Part shown: positions 54,813-64,000 of the stretch, in pieces | How positions within the stretch are numbered: the first letter of the stretch is position 1 | Layout: the number at the start of each line of letters is the position of its first letter | Assembly: GCA_930367215.1 (NCBI GenBank) | Contig: OV884059.1 | Coordinates: 14,470,945-14,534,944 of the forward strand | DNA: 64,000 bases | Direction of reading: 5' to 3' | Source: Pollenia angustigena | Taxonomy: Eukaryota; Arthropoda; Insecta; Diptera; Polleniidae | Position numbers and translations under genes: made by a program | The notes under the pieces: model-generated | What the model saw: only the letters and a program-made list of their open reading frames with translations | Told to the model about the DNA's origin: nothing | Database searches by the model: none

Positions 54813-57470
54813 TTATCGCTCATCTAATTGGATAAGTGCTGCAGTGTCTCTTCTTCTTAAGCGAGTGTGGCCGCTATCATTTAAAATATTTCGTGCTAGT
54901 GGGTTTGGGTGCGATTCGAGCATTTTTAAGTATTTTACTGCATATTTCGTAATCATAGTTTTAACTAATGGAACATTAAGATCCTTGTGAATATTTGAGT
55001 TTTTAACATACCAAGGGGCAGCTGTGATTATTCGAAGTAGTTTATTTTGGCGCCTTTGAATTTTTTCGATATTAGAGGCCGAGGCAGTGCCCCATAACTG
55101 AATACCATAGCACCAGATTGGCTTTAAGATGGAGTTGTAAAGAAGAAGTTTGCAGTCGAGACTAAGGACAGAGTTTCTTCCAATAAGCCAATGAATTTGG
55201 ATGGCTTTTAGTTTCATTTGAGTTAATTTTGCCTCTATATGGCTTTTCCACGTTAAACGGCGATCTAGATGAATACCGAGGTATTTTACATGCGAATTTT
55301 GAGGTATTATTTGATTATTGATTTTAATAGGGGGGCATGATTCCCGACGCAAGGTGAATGTTATATGTACGCATTTTTGCTCATTGACCTCTATCCTCCA
55401 TTGCTTTAACCATAGTTCGAGTTGAAATATATGATCCTGTAGGTATCGAGATGCTTCTTGACGGTTTTCGTGCACGCTCAAAAAAGCTGTATCATCAGCA
55501 AATGTTGAAGTTTGTGTGTAATTGTTTGTTGGCATGTCCGAGGTATATATTAAGTATAAAAGTGGGCCCAGGATGCTTCCCTGAGGGACTCCAGCGTCAA
55601 TTTGCTGAGGAGAGCTTAAATAATCACCTTCTTTAATAATAAATTTTCGACCGACTAAGTAGCTTTCTAACAGCTTGTGTGTGTTTACTGGTAAGTTGAG
55701 CTTCAATTTATGTAATAAGCCTTCATGCCAGACTTTATCAAAAGCTTGAGAAACATCGATGAATAGAGCGGAGCAATATTTTTTTTCTTCAAAGGCTTTT
55801 CTTATTGCGTTTACTATACGATGGGTTTGCTCAATTGTGCTGTGTTCTCTTCTAAAGCCGAATTGGTGGTTAGGAATACATCTATTTTCATTTAAAATTG
55901 GGGTTAATTTTGACGCTAACAGCTTCTCAAACAGCTTTGATATATTAGAAAGTAAGCTTATAGGCCTATATGACTCAACTTTTGTGTGATCCTTTCCAGG
56001 TTTAGGTATCATGGTGACTAAGGAGACCTTCCACTTTTGAGGATAGTATTCAAGGCGTAAAATAGCATTAAAAATTAAAAGAATAATTTTCTTTGCTATG
56101 CTGGGTAGCTCCAAAAGCATTTTGTTGCTGATCTTATCAAAACCAGGAGCCTTCTTGGGGTTTAAATCACAAATAGCCTTTTCGATTTCTCTTATCTCAA
56201 ATCTTAGCGGAACAGCTGCTCTAGCAGCAACAGGTGGTAACTCGACCGCAATATCGTGAGATATATTTGGGGTAAATACGTTTTTTAAATGATTGACATA
56301 CAGATTTCCTTTTTCAACATCATTTCTTGCCCAACTTCCATTCAAGTTTCTTAATGGTGGTTTAGAGACAACTGGCCTTTTGAGATTTCTAGCTGCGCGC
56401 CATAATGAGTAGTTTGATTGTGGGGTTGCATCAAGTTCCTCAAGATATTTTTCCAGAGAAGCCGTTTTCTTAGTCTGCAGTAACTTTCTAAGTCTTTTTG
56501 TACACTCTTTAAGTAAGTTCTTAAGTTGAGGGGATCTGTGCAATTGCCAATCTCTTCGAGCCCTCCTTTTTTCAGACAAAAGATGCTCGACATCTGTAGA
56601 ATATATTTTAATAGTTTTTGTTTTTTTGGGGACAATATTGGAATGTTGAACAGCTAGTTTCAGAAAACTGTCAAAATTGTCAATAGAGCGATCTACATAA
56701 TCCGGTGTACTGAGCGGAATATTTTCTGTGCAATGGGTACTGAGATATTTTTTATATTTTAACCAATTAATTTGCGTAGCTGTCGTCGGAGGTACAATTC
56801 TATTGGGGTTCATTATAGTAACAATTGTAGGTGTGTGGTCGGAAGATAAATCTAGGGAGGCTTCAACATGAATCGTTTCTATGGGAATGTTTTTAACCAC
56901 GCCGAAATCGATGACATCTGGAATTTTTTGATGATCAGTGGGCCAATATGTTGGTTGTCCGCTCGCTACCACATTTAAATCCATTTTAGAAATTGTGTTA
57001 AATAAAACACGACCCTTTGGTGTTATAAGTCGCGACCCCCAGAAGGTATGTTTAGCGTTATAATCGCCAGCGGCTAGGAAACACGGTCCTAATGATTTAA
57101 AATATTTATAATATTGGTCCTCCGATATTGAAAATCTAGGCGGGGAGTATAACGATGAAATTACTAGGTTTCTATTTAATTCCTCAACGCAAATGTTCGT
57201 TGCTTGGAGATAATCTTCACGATGATCACACATTAGGTAGTGTTTCACTCGGGTTTTTATTAAAATGGCAGAACCTCCACAAGCTCTATCTCGAGGGTCC
57301 TTGGTATCATATAGTATATAACCATTTATTTTAAACGTATTTCTTGAGGTCAAATGAGTTTCAGAAATCATCATGACATCAATTTGTTTATTTTTAAGAA
57401 AGTATTCTAATTCATTTTTATGTTGGCGGATGCCGTTTGCGTTCCAAAAACAAATTTTTAAACAGTTCAT
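54813..57470 (-). CDS. Jockey-type ORF2: AP endonuclease and reverse transcriptase
   Basis: 885 residues, the usual size for jockey ORF2. Residues 1-220 are an apurinic-like endonuclease: N9/N11 in the first motif, SETH with E37, GDYNAKH at 135-141 and SSDHTP at 209-214. It nicks target DNA to prime reverse transcription. Residues about 430-740 are the reverse transcriptase: APGFDKI (441-447), PKPGKDHTKVESYRPISLLS, GFRREHSTIEQ, IDVSQAFDKV with D572, GVPQGSILGP (627-636) and the active site FADD at 657-660. A C-terminal tail follows. The start ATG (57468-57470) overlaps the ORF1 stop as ATGA, suggesting termination-coupled reinitiation. No frameshift or internal stop. Confidence 0.95.
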   Translation of the reverse strand: MNCLKICFWNANGIRQHKNELEYFLKNKQIDVMMISETHLTSRNTFKINGYILYDTKDPRDRACGGSAILIKTRVKHYLMCDHREDYLQATNICVEELNRNLVISSLYSPPRFSISEDQYYKYFKSLGPCFLAAGDYNAKHTFWGSRLITPKGRVLFNTISKMDLNVVASGQPTYWPTDHQKIPDVIDFGVVKNIPIETIHVEASLDLSSDHTPTIVTIMNPNRIVPPTTATQINWLKYKKYLSTHCTENIPLSTPDYVDRSIDNFDSFLKLAVQHSNIVPKKTKTIKIYSTDVEHLLSEKRRARRDWQLHRSPQLKNLLKECTKRLRKLLQTKKTASLEKYLEELDATPQSNYSLWRAARNLKRPVVSKPPLRNLNGSWARNDVEKGNLYVNHLKNVFTPNISHDIAVELPPVAARAAVPLRFEIREIEKAICDLNPKKAPGFDKISNKMLLELPSIAKKIILLIFNAILRLEYYPQKWKVSLVTMIPKPGKDHTKVESYRPISLLSNISKLFEKLLASKLTPILNENRCIPNHQFGFRREHSTIEQTHRIVNAIRKAFEEKKYCSALFIDVSQAFDKVWHEGLLHKLKLNLPVNTHKLLESYLVGRKFIIKEGDYLSSPQQIDAGVPQGSILGPLLYLIYTSDMPTNNYTQTSTFADDTAFLSVHENRQEASRYLQDHIFQLELWLKQWRIEVNEQKCVHITFTLRRESCPPIKINNQIIPQNSHVKYLGIHLDRRLTWKSHIEAKLTQMKLKAIQIHWLIGRNSVLSLDCKLLLYNSILKPIWCYGIQLWGTASASNIEKIQRRQNKLLRIITAAPWYVKNSNIHKDLNVPLVKTMITKYAVKYLKMLESHPNPLARNILNDSGHTRLRRRDTAALIQLDER

Positions 57471-58984
57471 GGTTTATTAAGTACAGCTTGCAATAACATC
57501 GATTGCATTCTAAGCATTTCCTGCATCATATTACCCATTGTGTTCGTAAAATTATTTACCGTTTGCACTAATGTTTCCATGGTTTTTTCTAAGCGACTTA
57601 AATTAGAAACCGGAGTTTCATCATTACTTGGCGAAGCACCTTGCATTGGCTGATGGTTTGATTTTAGGACGTTAGCGTAAGAGGTTCTGTTATTACTAGG
57701 CTGGGGGGCTTGAATTGCATTTGTGTTTACTTGATTTGCAACCTGCATTTGAGGGGTATTTGTTTTTGGTCCAACCGTCTGCTTGACGATATTATATACA
57801 GGGCATCCTCTATAATTGGCAGTGTGATTACCGCCACAGTTGCTACATTTTTTTACGTTGGGGTCGGTTTTAGACTTATCGCAAGAAACTGTACCGTGTA
57901 GTTCACCACATACTACGCAGACAGGGGGTAAATAGCAGTATGCCTTAGTATGACCGTACTCTTGACAGTTCAAACATTGAACGGGACCATTTCTTTTGTG
58001 CGGCTCTTCTATAGTTATTCTTCTGTAGAGAATATATTTTAAATTGTAAATAGGATGTGTTTCGTTTTTTTTAAGTTTTACGTCGCCGTGTTCAAACTCA
58101 ACTCGAAAGAGTGGTTGGGGAATTTTTTCTCTATTTTTAATATTTACTACATGCTTTACCTTGAAGCCTTTTTCTTCTAAGAATGTTTTAACCTCTTCTG
58201 GGTCTACGCATGAGTCAATGCCCTTGATTACTACCTGAAGACCTTTACTGCTCTTCAGTTGATAAGTATAAAAGTTTTTATTCAGAGTCTCAAATACTGT
58301 AATTACCTTTCGAAAATCATCCTCGTGATTCACCTGTATTTTAGTCTCGTTAATGATACCGCGCTTTATTGCAGCTACATAAAAGGAATTTTCACCTATC
58401 ACCGAAATTAAACTTTTTATTAACTCATTAGAGTTTTGCTCTCTAAGGTATATCGGGGGTGGCTTAGACGATTTAATGACGTTTGGTGCTTCAGAGGATT
58501 CATCCTCCAGAATCGCAAAACGATTTTGTGTATTTATTTTATCAAAAGATGGTACTTTTGAGGCCGAAGCAACTGCTGCAGAGGTAGGGCTGCGTCCCCG
58601 TTTAAGCACTGTTATGTACCTGTCCATACCAACTTGTATTGTAGGCTTTTGGCAGCTTTTTACAGGGGGGTTTTCCATTGCATTTGTGTTTAAGTTCATG
58701 GTTTCATTTCCCACTAAATTTGTTTTTGACGTCACGGCAATACTTGCTGGCCTGGCAACACTTGTCACCAAATCTAGTTGTAGTTTTTTTAATGAGTCAC
58801 TATCCACTGTTTTTGTAAACACCGAGGGTGATAGGGAACGTGTTCTAGTAATTGGCTTAGCCGTTAAATAGTTTATATTATTTTGTTTAGTTTTATTTAT
58901 TTCCGCATTATTTTCGTTTGATTGAACTAAAACGTAAACGTTTCTTTCATTTTGTCTTAGTGTTGTTTCACTGTTCGTACTCAT
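57467..58984 (-). CDS. Jockey-type ORF1: RNA-binding gag-like protein with three zinc knuckles
   Basis: 505 residues. The N-terminal half is Ser/Thr/Asn-rich and probably disordered. Residues about 185-330 resemble the RNA-binding/PRE_C2HC-type region of arthropod LINE ORF1. Three Cys/His knuckles follow: C337-C340-H345-C350, C356-C359-H363-C368 and C380-C383-H387-C394. The C-terminus is rich in Gln/Asn, with a hydrophobic Met/Leu heptad-like stretch near the end (LEKTMETLVQTVNNFTNTMG) that could form a coiled coil. By family it coats element RNA in a ribonucleoprotein. The start at 58984 is the first ATG of the frame after a non-coding leader. Confidence 0.93.
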   Translation of the reverse strand: MSTNSETTLRQNERNVYVLVQSNENNAEINKTKQNNINYLTAKPITRTRSLSPSVFTKTVDSDSLKKLQLDLVTSVARPASIAVTSKTNLVGNETMNLNTNAMENPPVKSCQKPTIQVGMDRYITVLKRGRSPTSAAVASASKVPSFDKINTQNRFAILEDESSEAPNVIKSSKPPPIYLREQNSNELIKSLISVIGENSFYVAAIKRGIINETKIQVNHEDDFRKVITVFETLNKNFYTYQLKSSKGLQVVIKGIDSCVDPEEVKTFLEEKGFKVKHVVNIKNREKIPQPLFRVEFEHGDVKLKKNETHPIYNLKYILYRRITIEEPHKRNGPVQCLNCQEYGHTKAYCYLPPVCVVCGELHGTVSCDKSKTDPNVKKCSNCGGNHTANYRGCPVYNIVKQTVGPKTNTPQMQVANQVNTNAIQAPQPSNNRTSYANVLKSNHQPMQGASPSNDETPVSNLSRLEKTMETLVQTVNNFTNTMGNMMQEMLRMQSMLLQAVLNKP

Positions 58985-59348
58985 GCAGAGTTGTTTTTGT
59001 TTTTCACCGTTTTGCTTTGCTTTAATATTTTTATTATTTATTGTATTTTACAACAACAAAAAAAAAACAAGAAATTTTAATGTTTTTGTTCAGAATATGT
59101 ATACACATGTATGAACATTCATACATACGTATTTATTTTTACTGTTTTATTTTATTTAATTTAATCGTTTTAAATTGTTCACTATTATGTTAAATAATTT
59201 AAATAACAAAATACGTATATTATTTTTTTTTTTTAAGCGTCCATTCGCTGCTTATATTACAAAATCAAATGTGATTAATTAATAGTTCAAATCGTATGCG
59301 GGGCTAAAATACACGTCTGTATCACAACAAAGCACAAACCGAACTGTG

Positions 59349-59700
59349 GGATGCAATTTAAGCCGTTTTATTTATTTTATTGAAAACTTTGTTATCATGG
59401 TGGCACATTAAGGTTTTTGTCAATATTCGAGTTTTTTGCATACATGCGGATGTGATGATTTGAAGAAATTTGTTTTGACGTCTTTGGAGTCTATATTGGA
59501 GGTCAGGCAGTGGCCCATAACTGTTTATCAGATTATCTTTAAGATGGGGTTGTATAGAGTAAAAGTTTACAATCTAGACTATTGAAATTTGGTTCAGTTT
59601 TGTTTTTTAAAGTTAGAAATCTTATAATTTGACTCTCGGTCTTTAAACTACCAGATGTTCGAACAATTTAGCGATAATCGTTTTATATTTTACCATGGTT
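59349..59700 (-). pseudogene. Continuation of the older jockey-like element
   Basis: Blocks GGCACATTAAG, GTCAATATTCGAGTTTTT, GGAGTCTATATTGGAGG, CAGGCAGTG.CCCATAACTG and CTTTAAGATGG.GTTGTA line up with 54948-55140 of the intact ORF2, coding for its C-terminal region. Many indels and stops. Together with 54436-54636 it reconstitutes one older copy interrupted at GGATGCAATTT. Confidence 0.75.
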
Positions 59701-59829
59701 CCATTATATATCTGATCCTAAAACCTAAACGAAAAAACAGTCATGAAATTTGACTTTCATTAAATTAAAATGGCTTACAATTTTAATTTTTGATTTACTG
59801 AAGTTTGAAAGGCGAATTCATTACTCTGC

Positions 59830-60345
59830 GGAACACTCATGGAATTTGAATGCTAATTTGAGGTCGCTGATTTCAGATCTAATCTCCATTTTTCTCTATC
59901 AGCTCTACTTTTCGAGATATACCGTTATGTCCAAAATTAAGGCACTTTCACTACATATGTATATTGGAATAACTTGAAAATCGAAACTCGGCAACAATAT
60001 TATTTTGAAAAAAAAAAAAAAAAAAAATTATATGAAAAACAAATTTTTTGTTTTTTAAAAATTCATAAAAAATAAAAATGCAACAACAATCACAGTTTTG
60101 GGCTAAAAACATTTAACTTAACATAGTTCAAATGAAATGAGGTTTATTTCATTGTCATCGGTGCACAATTTACTGAGCAAACTGAATATCGATTTCCATT
60201 TATACCAATATATGTAGTGAAAGTGCCTTAATTTTGGACATAAAGGTGTATCTCGAAAAGTTGAGCTGACAGAGAAAAATTAAGATTAAATTTGAAATCA
60301 GCGACTTCAAATTAGTAATAATTTCCAACCAAATTCCAGACCGCA
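59830..60345. mobile_element. Foldback element with ~130-bp arms
   Basis: The left arm (59830-59970) contains TTTGAGGTCGCTGATTTCAG, TCTATCAGCTC, TTTTCGAGATATACC, TGTCCAAAATTAAGGCACTT and TCACTACATATGTATATTGG. The right arm (60207-60345) holds the inverse of all of these in order. The loop is about 235 bp and AT-rich. Likely a MITE; termini not fixed, with a TGCGG / CCGCA pair near the outer ends. Confidence 0.7.
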
Positions 60346-61836
60346 CAAAAAAAGTTCAAATTGTTGTGCAGTATTATTCAGTTGGCGTTGAAAGCACTGC
60401 TACGCTACTTTATTCGCACTTTGAGAGAGGAACGTCCAAAGTTGCTTGTGTTTTTGACATACATATCGATTAACGAAGGTAACAAATAGAACACAATGTT
60501 GTGTTTTTAATGTTGTCCTGGTTGAAATAACCCCACCATCGTTTACATGAATTCGCCTTGGAAGATTGGTTCACAATTTATCAAAGGCTCGATTTCTTGG
60601 TAGAGAGTAATAAAAATTTGGACAAGCCGAATATAGAATTCTTGTTTGTTAGATATTCCATAGTCTACACTTTAGACTATTTAATGGTCTGCTCTGAGGA
60701 CAAAAGTGTTTCAAGTCGCGAATTAATTTTTTTGGAACATACGTATGTGTAAGTTAAAAAGAGTTAAATCTTCGAGTACACCTTAAGTTTGACACATGCC
60801 GAGATAAGTAGATGATTTTTTTATATTATTTTTTTTTTTTTTTTTTGTAAACAGCAGGATAATTTTACTTTTAAAAAATCAATTTTACTATGAAATGCTT
60901 AAAAGCATGACCTTAAGGGCTTTATTAGAACATTTTTTTTTGTTGCTAGGAGTGAGGACATGTGTGTCTCAAGAGCTTTTGAGAATGAAGTCAGTATAAG
61001 AAGCGCCATTTGGTTAAATAATAAATCTGATTTTGCCACATCTTCATTAAAACAGCAGGTGGCTGTTAAAATGGTTTTTGTGGCTTTTAAAAAGCCAAAG
61101 AAATTTTATTTATTTTTTTTCTTCAACTTAAGTGCAGTCAATATGCAACTTTGCCACAATTAAAATGGCTGCCAAATGTCAAACATATAACAAAGTGTTT
61201 TCCCCTCAAACTTGTAATTAAATTATAAAGAAATTATGAAACAAAAATCTCTTGAAAATTATAATAAATCTAAAAATAAAAGCTTTGAACAGACTCTTTT
61301 TTATGGCTTTCCAATATGGCCAACGTTTTTCTTTTTTTTTTATTGTCTAAATGCAACAGTGCGCATTACCATTACACTCGCAGTTGTTGCCAACTTGGGT
61401 TTTTTCTTTAATTTTTTTTTGTTCTTCCCTTTTTTTGAAATTTTCGCTTGAGTGCAAATTTATACAAAGTTGTTTCTTCAAAGATATTTTTTTTTGTTTT
61501 GTTTTTCCAAATCTTTTGATATTTAAATTATAAAATTTGTAGTGTTTTTTATGGCCATTGTAATCATTTAACCGTTACTTTCATTAAAATTTAAAAATTC
61601 ATTAAAAAATTATCATAATTTTTTTACTTCTCTCTGTATCTCTCTTTCTCTTTGTTATGAGAATTTTCTTTGAATATTTGTTAAGAGTTTCGAAACACTT
61701 TTTTTTAAAAGGTTTTAAAAAATAATGACTTCAATAGGGAAGCAGAAACAAAATGTTGTAAATCAGACATCAAAGTATGAAATTATTTTAATTTTAAACA
61801 ATTGTGTTTGCCTTAGATAAAGCGGTTGTTTCAAAA
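60346..61836. other. No gene recognised
   Basis: AT-rich with many T homopolymers. Small open frames at 60558, 60960, 61236 and 61351 have no domain. Confidence 0.45.
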
Positions 61837-62656
61837 CCCAATAAAAAATTTTATCATTTTGCGAAGCACTAAAGGTACATTTAAAAAAATAAGCGCACAA
61901 TCATGCGCTACGCAATAAGACATACAGAAATGCAGTAAAGCAAGTGAAAGAACTCTCAACAACTTTTATAAAAAAAAAATAAAATTTCAAGTGCTACAGC
62001 ATTCCCTTACTACGAAGCAGGTTTGTAAGGGAGAAAACTAAAAAATAACTGTATCAAAACATTCAGTGTGTAAGGCTGATCCTTACTTATAACAATTTTT
62101 ATATGCGCTGAATAATGCGCTTCATGTGTCAAAAATGTATTGCTTCAAAGTGGGAACTCGCCATATAAAATTCATGTCTTCCGTAAGCGCAATGGTAAGC
62201 GAAACGTTTATGTTTCTCCCTTACAAACCTGCTTCGTTGGAAGCTCCATTTTTTATTGGGAAGTATCTTCTATATACCCAGTATAAAACGTGCTCCACAA
62301 GGAGCAGGCTTTTTGTATGAATTCATACCTCAAATCGCTTCAAACCTGCTGATGGGATGCCTGATTTTTGTATGGGGTGTTCCCGGTTTGGAGGACAATT
62401 TTTTGCTGACAATAAGCGCTTCTTTTAACATGCAAACAAAGCGCTCCTAGAGTGCTTTTTTAAGGGCTAATTATATTAACATATTCATTAATGTTTTGCT
62501 TTTACGTGTTTAAATGCCTTTTTTCAATAATTTTCGCTTAAAAACCCTCTTCGTTGTCAGCGCTAAAATATCAGCTTTTTTGTATGTTTTTTGAAGCGCT
62601 TGAGTATGCGCTTTTTCTGTCTAGTGCTTCAAAAAACCCAAATTTTTTTTACTGGG
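61837..62656. mobile_element. Non-autonomous TIR element with GCGC subterminal motifs
   Basis: The left end CCCAATAAAAAATTTT with GCGAAGCACTA (61837-61871) mirrors the right end TAGTGCTTC with AAATTTTTTTTACTGGG (62612-62656). Between them AAGCGC / GCGCTT words recur about eleven times on both strands. A perfect 22-bp inverted pair (CGAAGCAGGTTTGTAAGGGA.., 62013-62034 and 62215-62236) lies inside. Target duplication not found. Non-coding. Confidence 0.55.
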
Positions 62657-62838
62657 TATATAAAAAAGGATGTGTGTATGTATGTATATATGTATGTAAC
62701 GTATGGACTTCAAAACGTCTGGGCCGATTTTGATGAAATTTTTAGGGAATCTGCAGAATATTCAGGCGGGGTGTGGGGCCTAATTCTGGCAGTCGTGATC
62801 GAGTACTTTCTCGATTCGAAAGCACTTTTATTTCTAAT
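62657..62838. other. Transposon debris
   Basis: Microsatellite-like TGTATG run (62670-62698) followed by TGGGCCGATTTTGATGAAAT, a phrase common in the 5' or 3' parts of insect non-autonomous elements. No further structure. Confidence 0.4.
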
Positions 62839-62840
62839 TC

Positions 62841-62944
62841 TTTCAGTCGATACTGAACGAATCGAAATTATTTTTTCAGCATTGTAAATCTCAAATAAAT
62901 ACAACACTGAAAAAATAATTCCGATTCGTTCAGTATTGACTGAA
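62841..62944. repeat. 104-nt near-perfect hairpin
   Basis: Arm 62841-62886 (TTTCAGTCGATACTGAACGA, ATCGAAATTATTTTTTCAG, ATTGTA) pairs with 62900-62944 (TACAACACTGAAAAAATAAT, TCCGATTCGTTCAGTATTGA, CTGAAA). The loop is 13 nt, with only a few mismatches. It could be a tiny foldback element or a small-RNA-forming hairpin. Confidence 0.8.
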
Positions 62945-62959
62945 ATAAGTAGATATGCA

Positions 62960-63620
62960 ATTTTTTCTTTAAAATTATCGCCATGTTCCAACTTAGATTT
63001 ATACGAAAAGAACATCTTTCCCCGCCCACTTTTACGTCTACTTTTATCGAATTACCTAAAATCAGAAAACGACTCCATCGATTTGACAAATTTTTCTTTC
63101 AAATGTTCGTATTAATCCATTTTTAGTTTTCATCGAAAGAAAAATTTACCACACCTACTTTTACGCCCTTTTTTTCTATTAAGCGCATAGCTTGAGGACG
63201 GCTTGACCGATTTAGAAGATTTTTTCTTTAAAATGATTGCCATGGTCACACTTAAGTTTTTACGTAAAGAAAATTTTGCCCCGCCCACTTTTTCGATTTA
63301 CCTTAAATCAAAAAACGGTTCCATCGATTTGACAATTTTTTTTTAAATGTTCGTATTAATCTATTTTACGTTTTCATGTACCACGCCTACTTTTACGCCC
63401 ACTTTTTCTATTACGCGCATAACTTGAGAACGGCTTGACGGATTTGGAAGATTTTCTTTCTTTAAAATCATCTCCATGGTCCAACTTAGGTTTTTACGGA
63501 AAGAACATTTTGGCCCGCCTACTTTAACGCCCACTTTTTTCCATTTACCTAAAGCGAGAAAACGGCTCCATCGATTTAACTAATTTTTCTTTCAAATGTT
63601 CGTATCTTTTTAACGGATTT
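62960..63620. repeat. Tandem repeat, ~245-bp period, about 2.7 units
   Basis: GAAAACG.CTCCATCGATTTGA begins near 63065, 63310 and 63556 (spacing about 245). Each unit also carries TTTCAAATGTTCGTATTAAT, CCACGCCTACTTTTACGCCC, GCGCATA.CTTGAG.ACGGCTTGAC and CCATGGTC.AACTTA blocks. Similar half-units (CCCGCCCACTTT / CCACGCCTACTTT) suggest an older ~120-bp period. Confidence 0.75.
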
Positions 63621-64000
63621 TAAAAATCGAACGCAAACATTTTCCCTTATTTGGACAGGACAACGACGACAGAGTCAGGTAGTATTTAAATAAAACTTTT
63701 GAGAAGATAGAAGAAGATTGTTTAAGGGGTTTGCAAAAATTAAATTTAAAAAAAGTTTTAAATCTCAAAAAAGCCTATTACTTTGCCCATCATTTCCCTT
63801 AAAAAAATTTTAAAAACTCGAAAACAATTTAAAATTTTCTATATTTTAAGTTTGTTTTATAAATTTTTTTGGTGCTTACTGATATCTAACAGTATTCTGG
63901 CGTCTTATCATATATATAATAGTCTTTTGCGAGTAGTTTTCACCCCCAAAGGTACGCCAGTAGGAGCCCTCATAGAGATTCGTATATTTACCCCTTAAAT
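63621..64000. other. AT-rich end of window, no gene seen
   Basis: Nothing recognised. A 71-residue frame (63783-63998) runs off toward the window edge, is AT-driven and shows no domain. Confidence 0.4.

Larger units (their letters stand above)
54648..59348 (-). mobile_element. Full-length jockey-clade LINE, both ORFs open
   Basis: Complete non-LTR retrotransposon of about 4.7 kb. On the - strand it runs from a 5' leader (59348 down to 58985, about 365 nt) through ORF1, ORF2 and a 165-nt 3' tail with AATAAATAAAT to a poly(A) of about 21 bases (T run 54648-54668). GGATGCAATTT flanks it at 54637-54647 and 59349-59359, an 11-bp target duplication whose exact end is blurred by the A tail. Both frames are intact, so this copy is young and could be active or recently active. 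It is inserted in an older relative. Confidence 0.92.

Noticed and set aside
62591..63015. Overlapping open frames on both strands around the 62841 hairpin
   Set aside because: Inverted repeats produce mirrored frames; the similar peptide strings on both strands are a by-product of the hairpin.

Overview
This is AT-rich eukaryotic DNA packed with animal transposons. Jockey-clade LINEs, Tc1/mariner elements with DD41D spacing, hAT and piggyBac-like elements, and a 53-bp intron all point to a higher fly (Diptera, Brachycera, probably calyptrate). That assignment comes from element types and composition, not from an orthologous gene. No rRNA, tRNA, CRISPR array or prokaryotic operon was seen.

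Only one convincing host gene was found. It is a two-exon gene on the + strand (exon 1 49467-49575, intron 49576-49628, exon 2 49629-50446) encoding a 308-residue, apparently secreted protein. The protein carries three copies of a module in which two cysteines are separated by exactly 21 residues, with Ser/Thr/Pro-rich linkers. I do not recognise the family, and it is the best candidate for something undescribed here.

The most complete mobile element is a full-length jockey-clade retrotransposon on the - strand (about 54648-59348). ORF1 (zinc-knuckle protein) and ORF2 (endonuclease-reverse transcriptase) are both open and overlap in an ATGA. The element has a poly(A) tail and an 11-bp target duplication, and it sits inside an older decayed relative whose two halves lie on either side.

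Region by region: 1.1-2.3 kb is an array of a 16-bp palindrome, interrupted at 2.34-4.20 kb by a piggyBac-like element that itself holds a dead LINE. 9.1-10.65 kb is a dead mariner carrying a MITE. 10.65-11.13, 14.5-16.2 and 27.6-28.1 kb are copies of one element with an internal minisatellite. 12.3-14.4 kb is a hAT element with a second hAT MITE inside. 17.6-20.2 kb holds diverged ~150-bp repeats, a dead mariner and LINE debris. 21.0-22.5 kb is a 5'-truncated LINE. 22.7-25.3 kb is a three-level nest of hAT elements, a MITE and a mariner. 26.7-27.6 kb is another mariner. 30.0-31.1 kb is a GAACTA-type array. 33.2-41.6 kb is a patchwork of MITEs and TIR elements. 41.6-46.6 kb holds hAT relics, a LINE fragment and further nesting. 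52.4-54.0 kb is a 329-bp tandem satellite, with diverged copies at 37.3-38.7 kb. 59.8-64 kb holds foldback elements and a 245-bp tandem repeat.

The elements give a readable order of insertion: in many cases an 8-bp, 3-bp or TA target duplication, or a neighbouring repeat copy that preserves the empty site, shows which element landed in which.
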